DNA from: Pelodera strongyloides | Taxonomy: Eukaryota > Nematoda > Chromadorea > Rhabditida > Rhabditidae | Length of the DNA: 64,000 nt | Assembly (NCBI GenBank): GCA_036852015.1 | Contig: JAANDG010000325.1 | Coordinates: 1 to 64,000 of the forward strand | Direction of reading: 5' to 3' | Part shown: positions 33,115 to 45,399 of the stretch, one piece after another | Layout of the letters: the number at the start of each line of letters is the position of its first letter | How positions within the stretch are numbered: the stretch's first letter is position 1 | The notes under the pieces: model-generated | Told to the model about the DNA's origin: nothing | The model's database searches: none | The model's input: only the letters and a program-made list of their open reading frames with translations | Made by a program: the position numbers and the translations under genes

Positions 33115-36100
33115 CTATATGAACACCTCATCGTATTTCTCTTTCTCTTTGTTGAGCGCACAGATGAGTTCATTCGGTTCTTCTTGTGATGAGAATGATC
33201 GGTTACTGTAGTCGAAAACTTTGGAGAAGGACGCTAGGTAGCGAAGGAGAGCACGTCGATAGTCAGTGATGAAGTAGACGATTATGAGAGGGTCCAGACA
33301 TGGAAAGACGACAAATAGTGTGAAGATGGGGAAGTAGCCGACGCCGAGATCGAGCTGCAAGAATACGGTAGTAGGGGGTGTATTCAAATGCTTGATGGAC
33401 AATATGCAAATTAAGTAGGCTACAAACTATAAATATGCAAATTAAATGACCCACCTGACAAACTGATCCTAGTGCGAATACGGTAGCTGGAATGAAGATG
33501 CACACCATAGGGACGGCGGTCTAAAATATTAATTTCAATTTTTTCATGTTTAGTTTTAAAGTCAAGAACACCTTCGAGGGACATACATTTAGAAAGGTCC
33601 CATTTTCTAATCAATTAATCAAAGGCAACGAAATACTCCAATGCACGGACATTCAACGTGACAAACTAATTATCCGTATTGATTACCTGAACGAGGAGCG
33701 CCCGCAAAAGTTGTTTCTGTTGCCCACGAGTCCGTTCGGATATTGCTGCGTCCTACAATGATTACTGGTTAAAGGGATCGGCTCATCTTAAATTGTGTCT
33801 GTTTTTTTGTTTCTTTATTTTCTATAAGGGATAATAAAAATTTGGAATACAAAAAGTAGTGTTCTAATTCAATACTCACGGAGATATTAGGTGATAAAGT
33901 GGTGGATTGATCGGTCCAAAATGGCAAAGGGTAATTGTCCTGCCTTGTTTGTATAGAGACAATTACCCTTTGCCATTTTGGGCCGATCAATGCACCACTT
34001 TATCACCTAATATATCCGTGAGTATTGAAATAGAGCACTACTTTTTGGATTCCAAATTTTTATTACCCCTTACAGAAAATAAAGAAGCAAAAAAAAACAG
34101 ATACAATTTAAGGTGAACCGATCCCTTTAAAGAGAAATGCCGGCCGGATTTTGAAACGCATCGAGCGCACCAGCACTCTTATGCAGCTTATGCAAATGAA
34201 CATAAATTAGAATAAAAAAAAAATTAAATTCGAGCAAATTAGCATAAATACGTAAAAATTCAGTGGTCCCGATACCGATACGTTTCAAAAACCGGCCAGT
34301 ATTTCGCTTTAAAATCCCAAGAAATGTTAGACCGTCAGGCTTTTCATCCGCTCAAGAATATACTGTAATTTCCTGAATTTCAAGTGCGTGCCACCAAAAA
34401 ATTAGCATATAGAATGAAAATACAACCCAAACACGAATATTCTATGTCTATTCTCCAAATTGCGTGGACTTTGACTGTCGAAAACGCCAGAACAGACAGT
34501 TGCCAAATGACTTCCCATTTCAGCTGTATACGTATAAGAATCGCAATTATTTTGCCTACCTTCAAATAATAGTGTATTGATCTTCCGCACCAAATTATGC
34601 ACACAATTGCACATATCGTGATCAGAATGGCAATTACGGCAATTGAAAGAAAGAGGAAATTGTAGCGTCGGTCACCATCATCTCCGATAATCTTAAATAA
34701 CATTGGTACTATCTAGAGTTAATACGTTTTTTTTTTGAAACATTCACAAGAAATCCATTGAATAGAAATAAATAAATATAATAATCAGGCCAAACAAGGG
34801 GTTAGGACCTTTACTACTAACAATAAGATTAATCACACTGTTAACCACAAGATCATAACAATAGATAAGCTAGCAACACTAGTGAAATATAAATTTCCAG
34901 TTGCACGCTCTTTGAATGGAGATGGATGTTCGCCAAACATGCGCAAACAGAGCGCCTACGGAATTTGCATAATGCGCCCTCACCGCGCGCACACCCTGTG
35001 TTCTGATGGTAAGTAGCCACTACGAAGTTTCAAAAGCAGCGTGAAGTTTGAGAAGTAAACAACAAGCGTATAACCAACGGATATACTTGCTGAAATATTT
35101 CAAAACCTACACTGATCGGCGCCCCAATAATTGATATTTCGTCCGGAGTCAATCCCATTACAATGAGTCGATCGACTGAAAATGTTAATATTGATTTGAA
35201 AGAAAAAATTGTAATCTTCTACCTGCTTGGCGCACCTTTTGGGTAGCTGGCCGTAGAAAAACAAAAGCAGACATCGATATTAAAAGCCTTCAAATAAATA
35301 AATATCAAATAAAACTCACGTATCCTGTCGATTAAAGACGGATCTTTTTGCGAGTAAAAGAGCGGTACTAAAACGAGAGTGCCAGAGCCACAGAGATACA
35401 TACACATCAAGGGGAAGAGCCATCGTTTCTTGTGGAAGAAGAATGAGTACTTGGTTCTGAAATGAAGTAATATAATATTTAAGACCGTAGTATCAACTGC
35501 AAATATTAATTTAGTCTAGTCTACCGAAAGAGGTATTTTTTTTGAACGAGCGGGATTCGTAGCATTCTTGACTGACACAACGTCTCTGATCAATAGCTCG
35601 CAATTAATTACTGACAAATTCATAAGCTATCCTATGTTGTATCTAATCTTTAGAAGAATACAGCGCGCGTGTTTGAAACCTATATCGGAGAACCACTTGC
35701 GTTGTATTGTATGAAAATACGTGAACACTTTTTACGATGTCGAAGTATCGTATATTAAACGCACTTGACCACGATGACGTATCGATACACAAAGTGTAGC
35801 ATGAGGCAGATGACAATTTGGAAGAGAGCATTGACCCAGGCTATTAGGAGATAGGGACCGATGGGGTGCGAGCCCACCATTCCGTAGCCGAAGAAGACGA
35901 CATCGTTACGGATGACCAGCAGGATCTGAAAGAAATATAAATGTTGAATTAAAGCAATGTGGGCCCAGTGCCCATAAAAAAGTGGAGCGCCCCGTAGGCC
36001 CAGGAGTGGCCGCCCGCAAAGGCCCCATCTGTGGACGGAAAACCGGTGCAAAAGGGGCGCGCGTACTGCGAGCTCTCAGCCTCAGCGCTGGATCAAATTT

Positions 36101-36864
36101 TTCTTCGCGTACTTGTGGAGCACTCCTAGCGTACCAGCAGCAATCCAGCAAAAAAGTGATATGTTTTGCATTTTCCGAAGGATTATGCAATCCGAGGTGC
36201 ACGGCTCACTCTTGCCAAAGTTTCAGAAAAGAACATAAAAGACACCGCACATAAAAGACACCCTCGACTGATTACGGTAGAAAATTGTAGATATAAATTG
36301 TAGACGCGGCCACAACACATGCGCACCGAGTGCAAATGAAATTATTTAAAACATATTGAAAACAAAGAAGCTAAATGCTTGTTCCACTCACCGGCTCCAT
36401 CAGCATATGCATTGTTGAAAATGAAAGTTCGCAAATTGCGAAAAGCAGCAATAAGTACTTGTAGCCGTGCAGCACTCTGAAACTAAGCATTTGTCAATAT
36501 ATATGTTTCACGGGATAGACATGCGCAGGTGCCGCGCAAAAAAAGCTTCTGCGCTAAAGCTGCCGTACCCTTGCCTAGTGCGCTGGGTCCCTCGCGCCGC
36601 GGTGGCAGATTTTTTTTGTGCGGCGAACATACGAAGTTTCGCCGTGTACAAAATACATGCACAAACTACATAGAAAAGACCATACACGTATATAGAGTGT
36701 AGACGTAGACTCGTAGACTACATACTTCAAACTACAGTATCCCCCTACCTCGATCGTGTAGTGATGATAAGTAATATGAGGGTAACATTGAATATGAGTG
36801 TCACACTGCACAATGTGGTCTCCAGATAGTGGGTGAACACTTTGACAGTGCCAGCCGAAACCAT
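33115..36864 (-). CDS. Seven-transmembrane chemoreceptor, str-like
   Basis: This is a serpentine receptor of the nematode str/srj type, expected in cilia of chemosensory neurons. Nine minus-strand exons join in phase: 36864-36749, 36476-36392, 35925-35765, 35456-35320, 35175-35111, 34712-34560, 33752-33687, 33520-33455, 33354-33115. They give 362 residues, normal for the family. Predicted membrane segments include VTLIFNVTLILLIITTR (TM1), YKYLLLLFAICELSFS (TM2), AWVNALFQIVICLML (TM3) and FLSIAVIAILITICAIVCI (TM5). The intracellular RTRGQQKQLLRALLVQ precedes TM6. TM7 ends in the signature PCLDPLIIVYFITDYRRAL. No frame is broken. Intron 6 has taken in two mobile elements. Ligand unknown. Confidence 0.9.
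33769..34130. mobile_element. Palindromic MITE in the chemoreceptor intron
   Basis: The ends are TTAAAGGGATCGGCTCATCTT and AAGGTGAACCGATCCCTTTAA. Arms of about 165 bases are inverted copies of each other (GGTGATAAAGTGGT, CCAAAATGGCAAAGGGTAATTG). The centre is about 25 bases. It is in the intron between chemoreceptor exons 6 and 7. Confidence 0.85.
34127..34312. mobile_element. MITE-A copy abutting the palindromic element
   Basis: The ends are TTAAAGAGAAATGCCGGCCGG and CCGGCCAGTATTTCGCTTTAA. It shares the TTTAAA junction with the element ending at 34130, the mirror arrangement of the pair at 31818-32382. Confidence 0.85.
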
Positions 36865-36935
36865 TAGGAAAAGACAGAATACGGATCAATAATTAGCTCT
36901 GAAAGAAAATCAATTATACAATTCAGCTAAAGTGC

Positions 36936-37092
36936 TAATGGGGTTTCCAAATTTCCAAGTATGATGAAAATTAACAGTATTTTGGAACTACACGAGAATA
37001 TTTTTTAAATTTTCCATATCATGTATGCAGGTTTCGGGCAGAAATACGCTAGTATTGACAGAACCACACTTGGGATACTTGGAAGCCCCATA
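36936..37092. mobile_element. Family D MITE copy upstream of the chemoreceptor gene
   Basis: The ends are TAATGGGGTTTCCAA and CTTGGAAGCCCCATA. The interior has GGAACTACACGAGAATATTTTTT and ATGTATGCAGG. It lies about 70 bases upstream of the chemoreceptor start codon, so it would be in the promoter or 5' UTR region. Confidence 0.75.
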
Positions 37093-37165
37093 AAGTTCTA
37101 AAGACAGAAGAAAAGAATATGATAAATTTCAAACACGTGAAAACAATTCAAAGCACGACGATAAT

Positions 37166-37648
37166 TTAAAGGGATGGGTTCACTACAAAAACACCTTGTT
37201 TTTTACGCTTTTGTTTGATTGTACAAAGGCAAACTTAAACAAAGAGCATAAAAAGTGTTTCTTGAATTGCTCCCTAGGGAAGATATTAGGTAAAGAGGGT
37301 GAGTATTGATCGATCTTCCGATAACATGAGTAAACAAGATAAACTAGGGAAGCTAAGAGATATGGCTGAAACACACTGTTTTTCATTGTTTTAAGTAAAA
37401 TAAACGATGAAAACTACAGTTTATTTTGCTCAAAACAGTGTGTTTCAGCCATATCTCTTAGCTTCCCTAGTTTATCTTGTTTTACTCATGTTATCGGAAG
37501 ATCAATCAATACTCGCCCTTTTTATCTAATATATTCCCTAGGGAATAATTCAAGAAACATTTTTTATGCTCTTTGTTTAAGTTTACATTTATACAATCAA
37601 ACTAAAGCATAAAAACGAGGTGCTTTTGAAGTGAACCCATCCCTTTAA
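37166..37648. mobile_element. Palindromic MITE, TTAAAGGGATGGGTTCAC ends
   Basis: Arms of over 200 bases are inverted copies. Both contain AAACAAGATAAACTAGGGAAGCTAAGAG-type sequence and CAAAACAGTGTGTTTCAGCC or its inverse. The centre is about 20 bases. Translated ORFs here are products of the palindrome, not genes. Confidence 0.85.
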
Positions 37649-37989
37649 ACGAACGAGTATGCTGCGCTGACTATACCAAAATAGACACTGGCTTCTTCAG
37701 CACTATAACAATTTGGATATTTTCTGCGCATCTCCCTAAGGGGTCATTTAGTTGTTAAATGCTTTCCCGTCTTATATTTCAAATAATGCGGGATATATTT
37801 GGGTTACCATGTCACAAGTGTGCCTCGATAAGTGCATTATAAAATACAAATACAAATGTACAATTGCTGATATCAAAGGGAATGTAAGTAAATATTCCGA
37901 GAGATTGATAATTAACTTTGTAGAAAGCAAGACGTATATACAGAGGTAGTCTAAGTCTAGTGGTCTATCCCTTTTGGCAACCTCTATGA

Positions 37990-38270
37990 TATTTGTTTCC
38001 GAGCTCGGCCCGCGGAAAAACCAGCTAGTTTTTCACTAGTTTCCTACTAGGCTTTTAGTCGGAAAAAGCTCGGAATAAAAGTTTGTCGGGAAAAGCTCGG
38101 AAAATCCACGGGAAAAGCTCGGAAACGGACAAACAGACTGCTCCCGAGCTCGGCCCGACTATTTCCGAGCTCGGCCCGAGAACCTTCTCGGAGAATACTT
38201 GGGAAATAGGCGGGAAAAGCTCGGAAATGCAAAGTTTCTCGGAAAACGCTCGGGATTCATTAACGGAGGC
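37990..38270. repeat. Tandem and inverted GGGAAAAGCTCGG / CCGAGCTCGGCCCG repeats
   Basis: The core GGAAAAGCTCGGA occurs several times and GAGCTCGGCCCG three times, some inverted, in about 280 bases of GC-rich DNA. An ORF across it has no recognisable protein features. Function unknown. Confidence 0.6.
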
Positions 38271-38279
38271 TGAAGCACA

Positions 38280-40860
38280 TCCGAAGTGAGGTCACAGTTG
38301 ATACTGGCTTCTTCGAAAAGTTCTTAGGCATTGGGTACGAGCCGTTATTATAATATTTACTACTGTGTAAAACAGCGAACATGCAATAACATTATGGATA
38401 AATAATAATAATAATAAAATACAAAACAATACATGGTAGGGAAAGTAGATCAATAGACATGTAACAGTTGAAGTACAACACAAAAAGAGACACACTGCGA
38501 GGAATATCTGGTAAACGAGAATCTGGGTAAGGATGTTCTCTGGGTATACTGGGTTAGTAAATAAGCCCTTAATAATAAGCCCATAATAATAAGGACCTTC
38601 TAAGGATAAGGTTAATAAGGAGGCCCTTAATACCCTCCTGCCTATTTACGAGCATCGCTTCCCACGCAAGTGCAATGGGCGTCGTCACATTTTTATTAGG
38701 TGAGAAATTTCTTCATAACAATTTAGAAATGTTAGGAATTATACTTTGGAACAAGAAATTTTTAAATGAAAACTGTTATTTACCTCTTGCGAGTAATGAA
38801 TGAGTTGACTACTAAAAGATAACATTAGAGTACACTCAGCTGCGTTATATGTAAACCCAATGAAGTACAAAAATTTGTATCTATATACTCTCTTACTCAT
38901 AATCAGATTACCTCTATTACTACTATTCTGTACTGCAGCTATGCAACTCATCCTCACGTACAAATACCGCCTTTCAAGAATGCTAAGTCACGAGTAGGTG
39001 GATTACGAGATAATTACTCATAATTTACATCAATTAGTATTTCTGGAAAAGATTTTTTGTTTATATAAATATGCATGAATAGGATAGCTGCTGTGAATGC
39101 TAATACATATTATTAGCAAAGCTTATGTCTTGATCGCATAGGGAATAGGATATATGATATAAGAGTAAAAATTAGAAAGTATAAACAATAACTTCCTACG
39201 TAGAGCTATGGAACCTTAACATGAGGAGATTTTTTAAAATTATAAAATAAAATTAAAGTATGAAAATCGGAGATTTTAGGTGACCCCGCCCCTTTCTTGG
39301 GTGTTATTTATCAAAAGTTTCGATTTGTTTGGTTTTCTACCCCGCATGATGGGTAAATATGGATGGACGATGTGAACTTACTTTTTAATGAAAGTTTAAT
39401 TGGTTCCTTATTTCCTTTATTTTATGTAGAAAACTAGTAATGGTATAATTCATTCACAGGATTAACTATGTATAAGTTGGTTGTAGTTTTATGTAAATGC
39501 ACAAAAAGTGTGCGGCAGGAGTACAATCGAGGTCTTGATCAGACTGAACAAAAAAGAAGCCGTTAGTCACAATACCACTAAATTTCAGTATTTTGCTCAA
39601 TTTCAAATAAACACCGGCCCGCTTTTGAAACGCACCGTGGACCGTGGACAATTGAATTCTTATGCATTTATGCTAATTTGCTCGAATTTAGCTCGTTTTA
39701 CGGTTTTAGCTCGAATGTTGGTCTTCTCGCTGTGGTGTGTTGAAAAAAACGGCCTGTATTTCGCTTTAAAATAAAATGATGCTGATTGTAAATTCATCGA
39801 TGTCGATAGAAAATTAGCATATTCACAAGGCTTAGAGGCACACGAACAAGTTACATCGATGAGCAAAGTTACGCTGTGAATCATAAGAATTCAAATTCAA
39901 AATGTAACTGAACTGAAGCTCTAAACTATACAAATGTGAAGTTCTGAAGATCAAACGACACTGAAATAGACACTAGTTTTTGCGCATTTTTTCTTGTATT
40001 TTTAAAGGTGGAAGTCCTTGTCCGAAACTATCACTACTGCAGACATATTTGCGTTTCACTCTCGAAAACACAAAGAACAAACATTAAAGTTCAACACCAA
40101 ACTCCTTCTAGACCTAATTGCCTAATTATCACGTAACAAATAATAAAAGTGTTAACAAATAAAGGGTCTTCAGAATTTCAGATGATATCTATGATAGAAG
40201 CACCTAATTAACAATTGGTGGTAAACATGAACAGGAGAATATGACTCGCTAACTCTTTGGCAATTATAAATTATAAATTGTCTGGTTAACAAAATTAGGT
40301 GGTTTATAGAACCCACCTCATTAAACAAGAAGTGAAAATCCTCCGCAACGCGTATCATGTGCTTGAAAGCCTTAGCAATTAATAATTAGCTGCAGTTTGT
40401 GTTTGGGGTTCCAAAATGATGGGCTCGTGATGAAAAATGCCTGCTTATTGCAGTATGCAGGACGACGTAGTTTATTTTTTTCATAAACTACGAAAAGATT
40501 GAAATTGGAAGACCAGCAATTTCTTAAAAAAAAAGTTGCGCAACATTTGAAGGAAATACTTTTGGACCACGTGACGCACCGTTAACATTTTAAGCAAAGA
40601 GGATGCTTTTATTTTTCCTCTTTTTCAAGCAACTGGGATTACTATTCTTAGGATGATTATGGTCATTTTTGTTCGGGTTTCGGTTTTGTTTTTCATAAGA
40701 ACAAAAAGAGTTTTGCAGAAACTAGTTGCCCTTTCTCTTACAAATTGAACAAATTCAGTTTCACAAAAATTTAACCCCGGTTGGGGTAGGCAAATTTAAC
40801 CCCAGGATGATTGCCCTGTGGGTAGCTGACCTGTGCTACACACGACACAGGAAAACCAAA
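38280..40860. other. Gene-poor AT-rich region
   Basis: I find no exon set here. Present are short repeats of AATAAGCCC/TTAATAA type near 38560-38630, a truncated MITE-A at about 39606-39770 (right end CTGTATTTCGCTTTAA) and low-complexity AT. A minus-strand open segment at 38739-38963 is discussed among the rejected items. Confidence 0.6.
39606..39770. mobile_element. MITE-A copy, left end damaged
   Basis: The left side keeps ACCGGCCCGCTTTTGAAACGCACCG but has lost the outer AAGCGAAAT. The right end is GGCCTGTATTTCGCTTTAA. The interior has the family's TTATGCATTTATGCTAATTTG. Confidence 0.75.
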
Positions 40861-40861
40861 T

Positions 40862-41072
40862 AATTGCCGAAACCACAGAAAACTGTCGTTGGCCCGTCAC
40901 CAAATGTGTTTTTTCATCTGGTTACTGGGTCGTGACCATTTGTCACCAGTTTATAACGGTTTTCGCTGAAACTTGGTCACACCACATGGTCACAAGAGGT
41001 CACCAAATGGGCTGGCCCACAAAAAAAACAGTGAACCGTCGCGAAATGGGTTCATGTTCAACCCACCACCCA
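40862..41072. repeat. Repeat family R, copy 2
   Basis: It carries AACCACAGAAAACTGTCG, CCATTTGTCACCAG, ACGGTTTTCGCTGAAAC and GGTCACCAAATGGGC, ending near CACCCATTTC. Same layout as the copies at about 905, 43757, 44915 and 59738. Non-coding. Confidence 0.65.
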
Positions 41073-42317
41073 TTTCACATATACATATATTTTTATTTGC
41101 TGGAAATGTCAAACGACAATCAAATGTCTGCATGTCAATGTAATACCACGTTGTCATAAGTGCTGCGCAGTGTAAGTGCAAAATAAACAATCATTACCGT
41201 CTATGTGGTCTTCAACGTACGTTCACGCTTAAATTTGCATAAATCAGTATGGTACTGGGTACTGGGTACTTGTTATGTTATGGGTACAGGGAATACAGGG
41301 AATATTAGCGAAGTCGGGAGGTGTCGGGAAGTTCAAAAATCACATCGCAATTCTCTAACGACTTAACATAACATTTATTACGAACATGAAAATATCGTTA
41401 TATGAAAGTATCGTTTTGTCAAGGTAAACCGGTAAAGGTAAAGAAGCCACTATCAAGAAAAATAAATATCCAAAACGGGAGAACACAGTTCTAAATGAAA
41501 ATAAATGCATTTAAAACTTACAGGGGATGGTTTCGCCCAATCATAAGTTATACCGTTATACGAGAGGAATGCGTTTCGTTGCACCCCATTATATAAAAAA
41601 ATTTCAAAAATTCCACAATTTAAAAAAAATATTACTCAACATAATTTCGAAAGGAAGACCTCGCAGTGCCAAATGAATCACTTTTACTATAAAACTATTT
41701 CTTCAAATATAAGCATGTAGCCGACACGTAAACGAAGAACGTATGGAAGCCAACAATATTCAAAAATAAAATGTGACAAGGTGTGATGCATCCGAAAACA
41801 ACGCTAACTGATACATGTATCAGATGATTTGTTAACATTTTAAACAATTGCAAATTTTTATTTCACTTTTTTTCCGGCTGACGGATTAATGTTATTATTA
41901 TCACACCTATGGTCATTTCCATGGATTTTCTATACGAAACTTTAGGTGTATTTAGAGGTACAATCTGAACAATATACGCTTTTGTAGCCGTATTATTAGA
42001 GTAAATATGCTAAATCAAGTAGGGCGTAAGTGCAAGTAAACTCAGTAGCGTGTATCCTAAAGGTCTATTCACAACACACTCACACATACATTTGCATGTA
42101 GAAGCATTGGCAAATAGCGTTGTTTCTGGAAATGTTGGAAAACGCTGGGAAGAGAATCAATTTACACGAATTCATCTCGAAAATATAAAATGGACAAAGT
42201 TCGGAGAAAATGACTCATAAGCAGTATCTTTGAAAGTATTTTTTTGCGGACGTTGTGTCACGTGACTGCTTATAACTTATTTTAGAGTAACTGAGTAACT
42301 CACTGAATCACACGTAT

Positions 42318-42349
42318 GCCTAAGCCTAAGCCTAAGCCTAAGCCTAAGC
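42318..42349. repeat. Interstitial telomere repeat, five GCCTAA units
   Basis: Five tandem units of the nematode telomere hexamer, in the same orientation as those at 27122 and 44825. It is flanked by unrelated AT-rich sequence. Confidence 0.9.
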
Positions 42350-43190
42350 ATGACAACTCAAATATCTATGCAACCTACCACTGATATATATGGATAAATA
42401 AATTTTAAGAGATGTGTTACTACAAAACCGTGTCCTATAGCTATATTGCATTCTCTTAGAAGGAAGCCTAGAACATTTTGTTCGGAAAATACATAGATTG
42501 TTATATAAATAACGCACGTTTATTCATTTATTATGAACTTAAAACTATAAACTGGGAACTGAGCTGTATGTTCATCTACGAAGGCTGGCAGCCAATTAGC
42601 ATACTGCATACAGTCATTCAGAAGTGCATTCAGTATTCGTATGTAAACGCCGCTTTACATCATATATATACAAATCAATCTACGCTCATATGCCTATAAC
42701 GAAGAGTGTCTCAGATTTTAAAGAGAACAGTTCCTTTTATAGTAAGTTTAAGTGTTGCTCTCCTTCCTGAATACTAATTTGTCACCTTGATGCCGGAAGT
42801 AAGTGTTAGTTAAAATTCCGGTTCAAGAATAAATTTAGCTCCTTCACAATGGCGACTCTTCAACAAAATTATGAGTTCAACGACTAAATGACACCGAAGC
42901 GGAAATTTGAATTAGTGAGAAGTCTTGTGGGATATTTGCTGGCAAAACAAGCTTCGTAAACTATATTTTTATTGACAATACAAAAAGTGAACTATACATA
43001 TTTATCTCGGTAAAATATCAGTTTTGTACTGGAAACTTTGCACACTTTTTGGTCGATTTTAATCTGCTAACTTAGCAGAAAAAAAACTTGAAAATTGAAT
43101 GTGAATTCCCATGACAAATGTAACATTTCTATATCACGAGAAGCCGTTTTTCACTGTGAGTAAGGATTGTCCTTGTGAACTATTTTCAAT

Positions 43191-43192
43191 TA

Positions 43193-43258
<66 letters not shown>

Positions 43259-43300
43259 TATATATATATATTTATATATTATTAATATATATATATTTAT
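43191..43300. repeat. (AT)n microsatellite
   Basis: About 110 bases of alternating AT with a few interruptions (CTA, TTTA). The long ORF spanning it (Ile/Tyr repeats) is an artefact. Confidence 0.9.
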
Positions 43301-43756
43301 TGTATATCTAATATCTATTCTCTCGATCTATCTATTCTTCTCTGTACCTACCAATTAAAGGAAATAAATATAAATGAGGAAGAATGCACGGGTTTGAATT
43401 TTGAAGTTGTAGTCACAAGTCACAAGTCACAGGCATCAAGACCAAGAAAAATCCGAATAAAAATATTCCAAAAACGGCAACCCAAGAGGGTAGTTTTATT
43501 TTATTTTATTTTCAGGTTGCTTGGAGAACGAAACGTCCAGTTAACAGATAGAATATTTCTACAAATATTTCAACGTGCACCGCCTCTGCGGATTCGGTTG
43601 TTATTTATAAGGGGGAAAACTTTACGCGTTAACACTTAATATTTAATAATACTAATAATGATATTTATTTATTACTGTGCAATACTCCAAACTTGTAACT
43701 GAGTAAGACAATCCAACAACAAAATCAAATATTGGGGGAAACAGGAAAAAGGAATA

Positions 43757-43985
43757 ATTGCCCAGTCCACAGAAAAACCGTTAGAGGCGACCACCGGTGA
43801 CCGGTCACTGACCATTTGATTTGGTGAAAATGTGTTGACAAGCTGACGACGTTTTTAGGGAAAGCTTGGCCACGACAAGGTCACCAAGTGGCCAGCAAAT
43901 GGGCTGGCCCATAATTTATGGGTGACGGTCCCTGTTTTTTTTAATGGGCCATAAAAAAAAACAGGGACCGTCATCAAATGGGCCG
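43757..43985. repeat. Repeat family R, copy 3
   Basis: It carries CCACAGAAAAACCGTTAG, GACCATTTGATTTGGTG, GACGACGTTTTTAGGG and a terminal inverted GACGGTCCCTGTTTTTTTTA pair. It is followed by a GTGGTCCAGTGGTAGCGC motif that looks tRNA-like but does not fold well. Confidence 0.6.
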
Positions 43986-44824
43986 GGTGGTCCAGTGGTA
44001 GCGCTTTCGTCTCCAACGCAATCGGCCCGAATGGAACTCGTCGCCTACTGCTCAGGCCCTCTGCGGAACATGCCATAAGCAAAACCTTAAACTGTATTTT
44101 CACCCTTGACTAGAGGTGCACACCATTGAAGCGTAAAAGATTAAATGGGTTCCTCCGTTTCCTATGTAGTACCTAAACTAAAGCGCGGGAGTTTGAACTT
44201 CCATTTCTACACTTGTTTCTTGATCCTCTATTCCTGAGTTATTTTGCTCCAAGCAGACAAAAGGATATAAAACACAAATTACTGATTGGCGAATTGCATT
44301 CTGCATGTAAACACGGTGAACTTCTCCTTCTAATCACTTTATTGGTTGGGATCACATTAACAGTCGCTGGCCCTATTTATACATATTATTGTGGGGGGAG
44401 CTTATATGATGTACAAAGTACATTATACTGAAATTGCATGGAAATATCGCCGATGTAATTTGATTAAGTCGTAATAACAACAAAAGTAATATGGAAGATA
44501 AATCAGTATTTGGTGACTAATAACAACATAATATTATATGAAGAAATAATGCCTTAAGTAAAGGTCTTAATAGTGGAATAAATACATGATATATGGAATC
44601 TAATGATAATAATGAGTGCAGAATGCTAATTCTGCACACTGCATGCAAATCATTATCGTTTGCACTATCTAATGAATTGGCTGAACAGATTGTGTGCTGT
44701 CCACCCAAGACACGATAATCTGATTGTGATTAGTGGATCATTAATGAAAGAAAATGGGTCATTAAAACCACTCAATTCTGCAATCTCTTCTAAGAAATGA
44801 ACTAATATCAAGTTGTTGCACAAA

Positions 44825-44854
44825 TAAGCCTAAGCCTAAGCCTAAGCCTAAGCA
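44825..44854. repeat. Interstitial telomere repeat, five TAAGCC units
   Basis: Five units of the nematode telomere hexamer. The next repeat family R copy starts about 60 bases downstream. Confidence 0.9.
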
Positions 44855-44914
44855 AGGTTGTGTACCGTTTAGAAAGTAAAGTCATGAACAGGAAATCGGA
44901 TTGAGCCCCGAGAC

Positions 44915-45100
44915 CACAGAAAATCCGTCGGTAACCGGTTGCCAAATGGTTTCCTGTACTCACACCGAAACACCATTTGGTATCTGTCGCCGACTATGTA
45001 GCGACCAAGTAGAGACTATGTGATGACCAGTTGCCGACGGTTTTCGAGAAAATCGGTCACAACATAGTCTCCAAGTGGAGAAACCGCACCGTCGTCAAAA
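44915..45100. repeat. Repeat family R, copy 4
   Basis: It carries CCACAGAAAATCCGTCGG, ACACCATTTGGT, GACGGTTTTCGAGAAAATCGGTCAC and CCGTCGTCAAAAGG. More diverged than copies 1-3. Confidence 0.55.
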
Positions 45101-45261
45101 GGTTTCCTATTTTTGTATGTAATCTTTTAGGAACTATTATTTATTCAAAATTAAAAGGAACTGAGCTGGGGCTAGTACAATCAGTGAGATGGGTTATATG
45201 GCTGTTATTTTCCAGCAATTTGTAAAATGTTTATTTTGTTGGTTGCAGCGTTGAAGACTGG

Positions 45262-45347
45262 GAGGGAGAGAGGGGCAGGGACGGGAAGAAGAGAGAGGGA
45301 GAGAGAGAGAGAGAGAGAGTGAGAGAGAGGAAAAGGGAGAGAGAAAA
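45262..45347. repeat. (GA)n microsatellite
   Basis: Mostly GA dinucleotides with GGGA interruptions over about 85 bases. Similar GA-rich tracts occur at 49340-49440 and, inside the kinase gene, at 54808-54857. Confidence 0.85.
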
Positions 45348-45399
45348 AACCAGACATCCGGAATATGTTTTTACATACCTGGATTGAAAATAGTATATT

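Larger units (their letters stand above)
41073..43756. other. Gene-poor region with two simple repeats
   Basis: No supported gene. Contents: five telomere-like GCCTAA units at 42318-42349 and an (AT)n block at about 43191-43300. The remainder is AT-rich without spliceable coding segments that I could recognise. Confidence 0.6.

Noticed and set aside
37183..37386. ORF inside the palindromic element
   Set aside because: Lies wholly within a palindromic MITE arm and has no recognisable protein features.
38739..38963. Minus-strand open segment with RYKFLYFIGFTYNAAE resembling a chemoreceptor second exon
   Set aside because: It ends in a possible donor, but I found no matching upstream or downstream exons and no clear acceptor. 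Resemblance is too slight to call a gene.
43983..44055. tRNA-like sequence with D-arm GGTCCAGTGGTAGCGC and possible anticodon CCA
   Set aside because: The anticodon stem has a mismatch, no T at position 33 in the best register, and no proper T arm follows. It is attached to a repeat family R copy.
44213..44431. 72-codon ORF with a hydrophobic stretch
   Set aside because: Isolated, no family recognised, no supporting exons, in a gene-poor AT-rich region.
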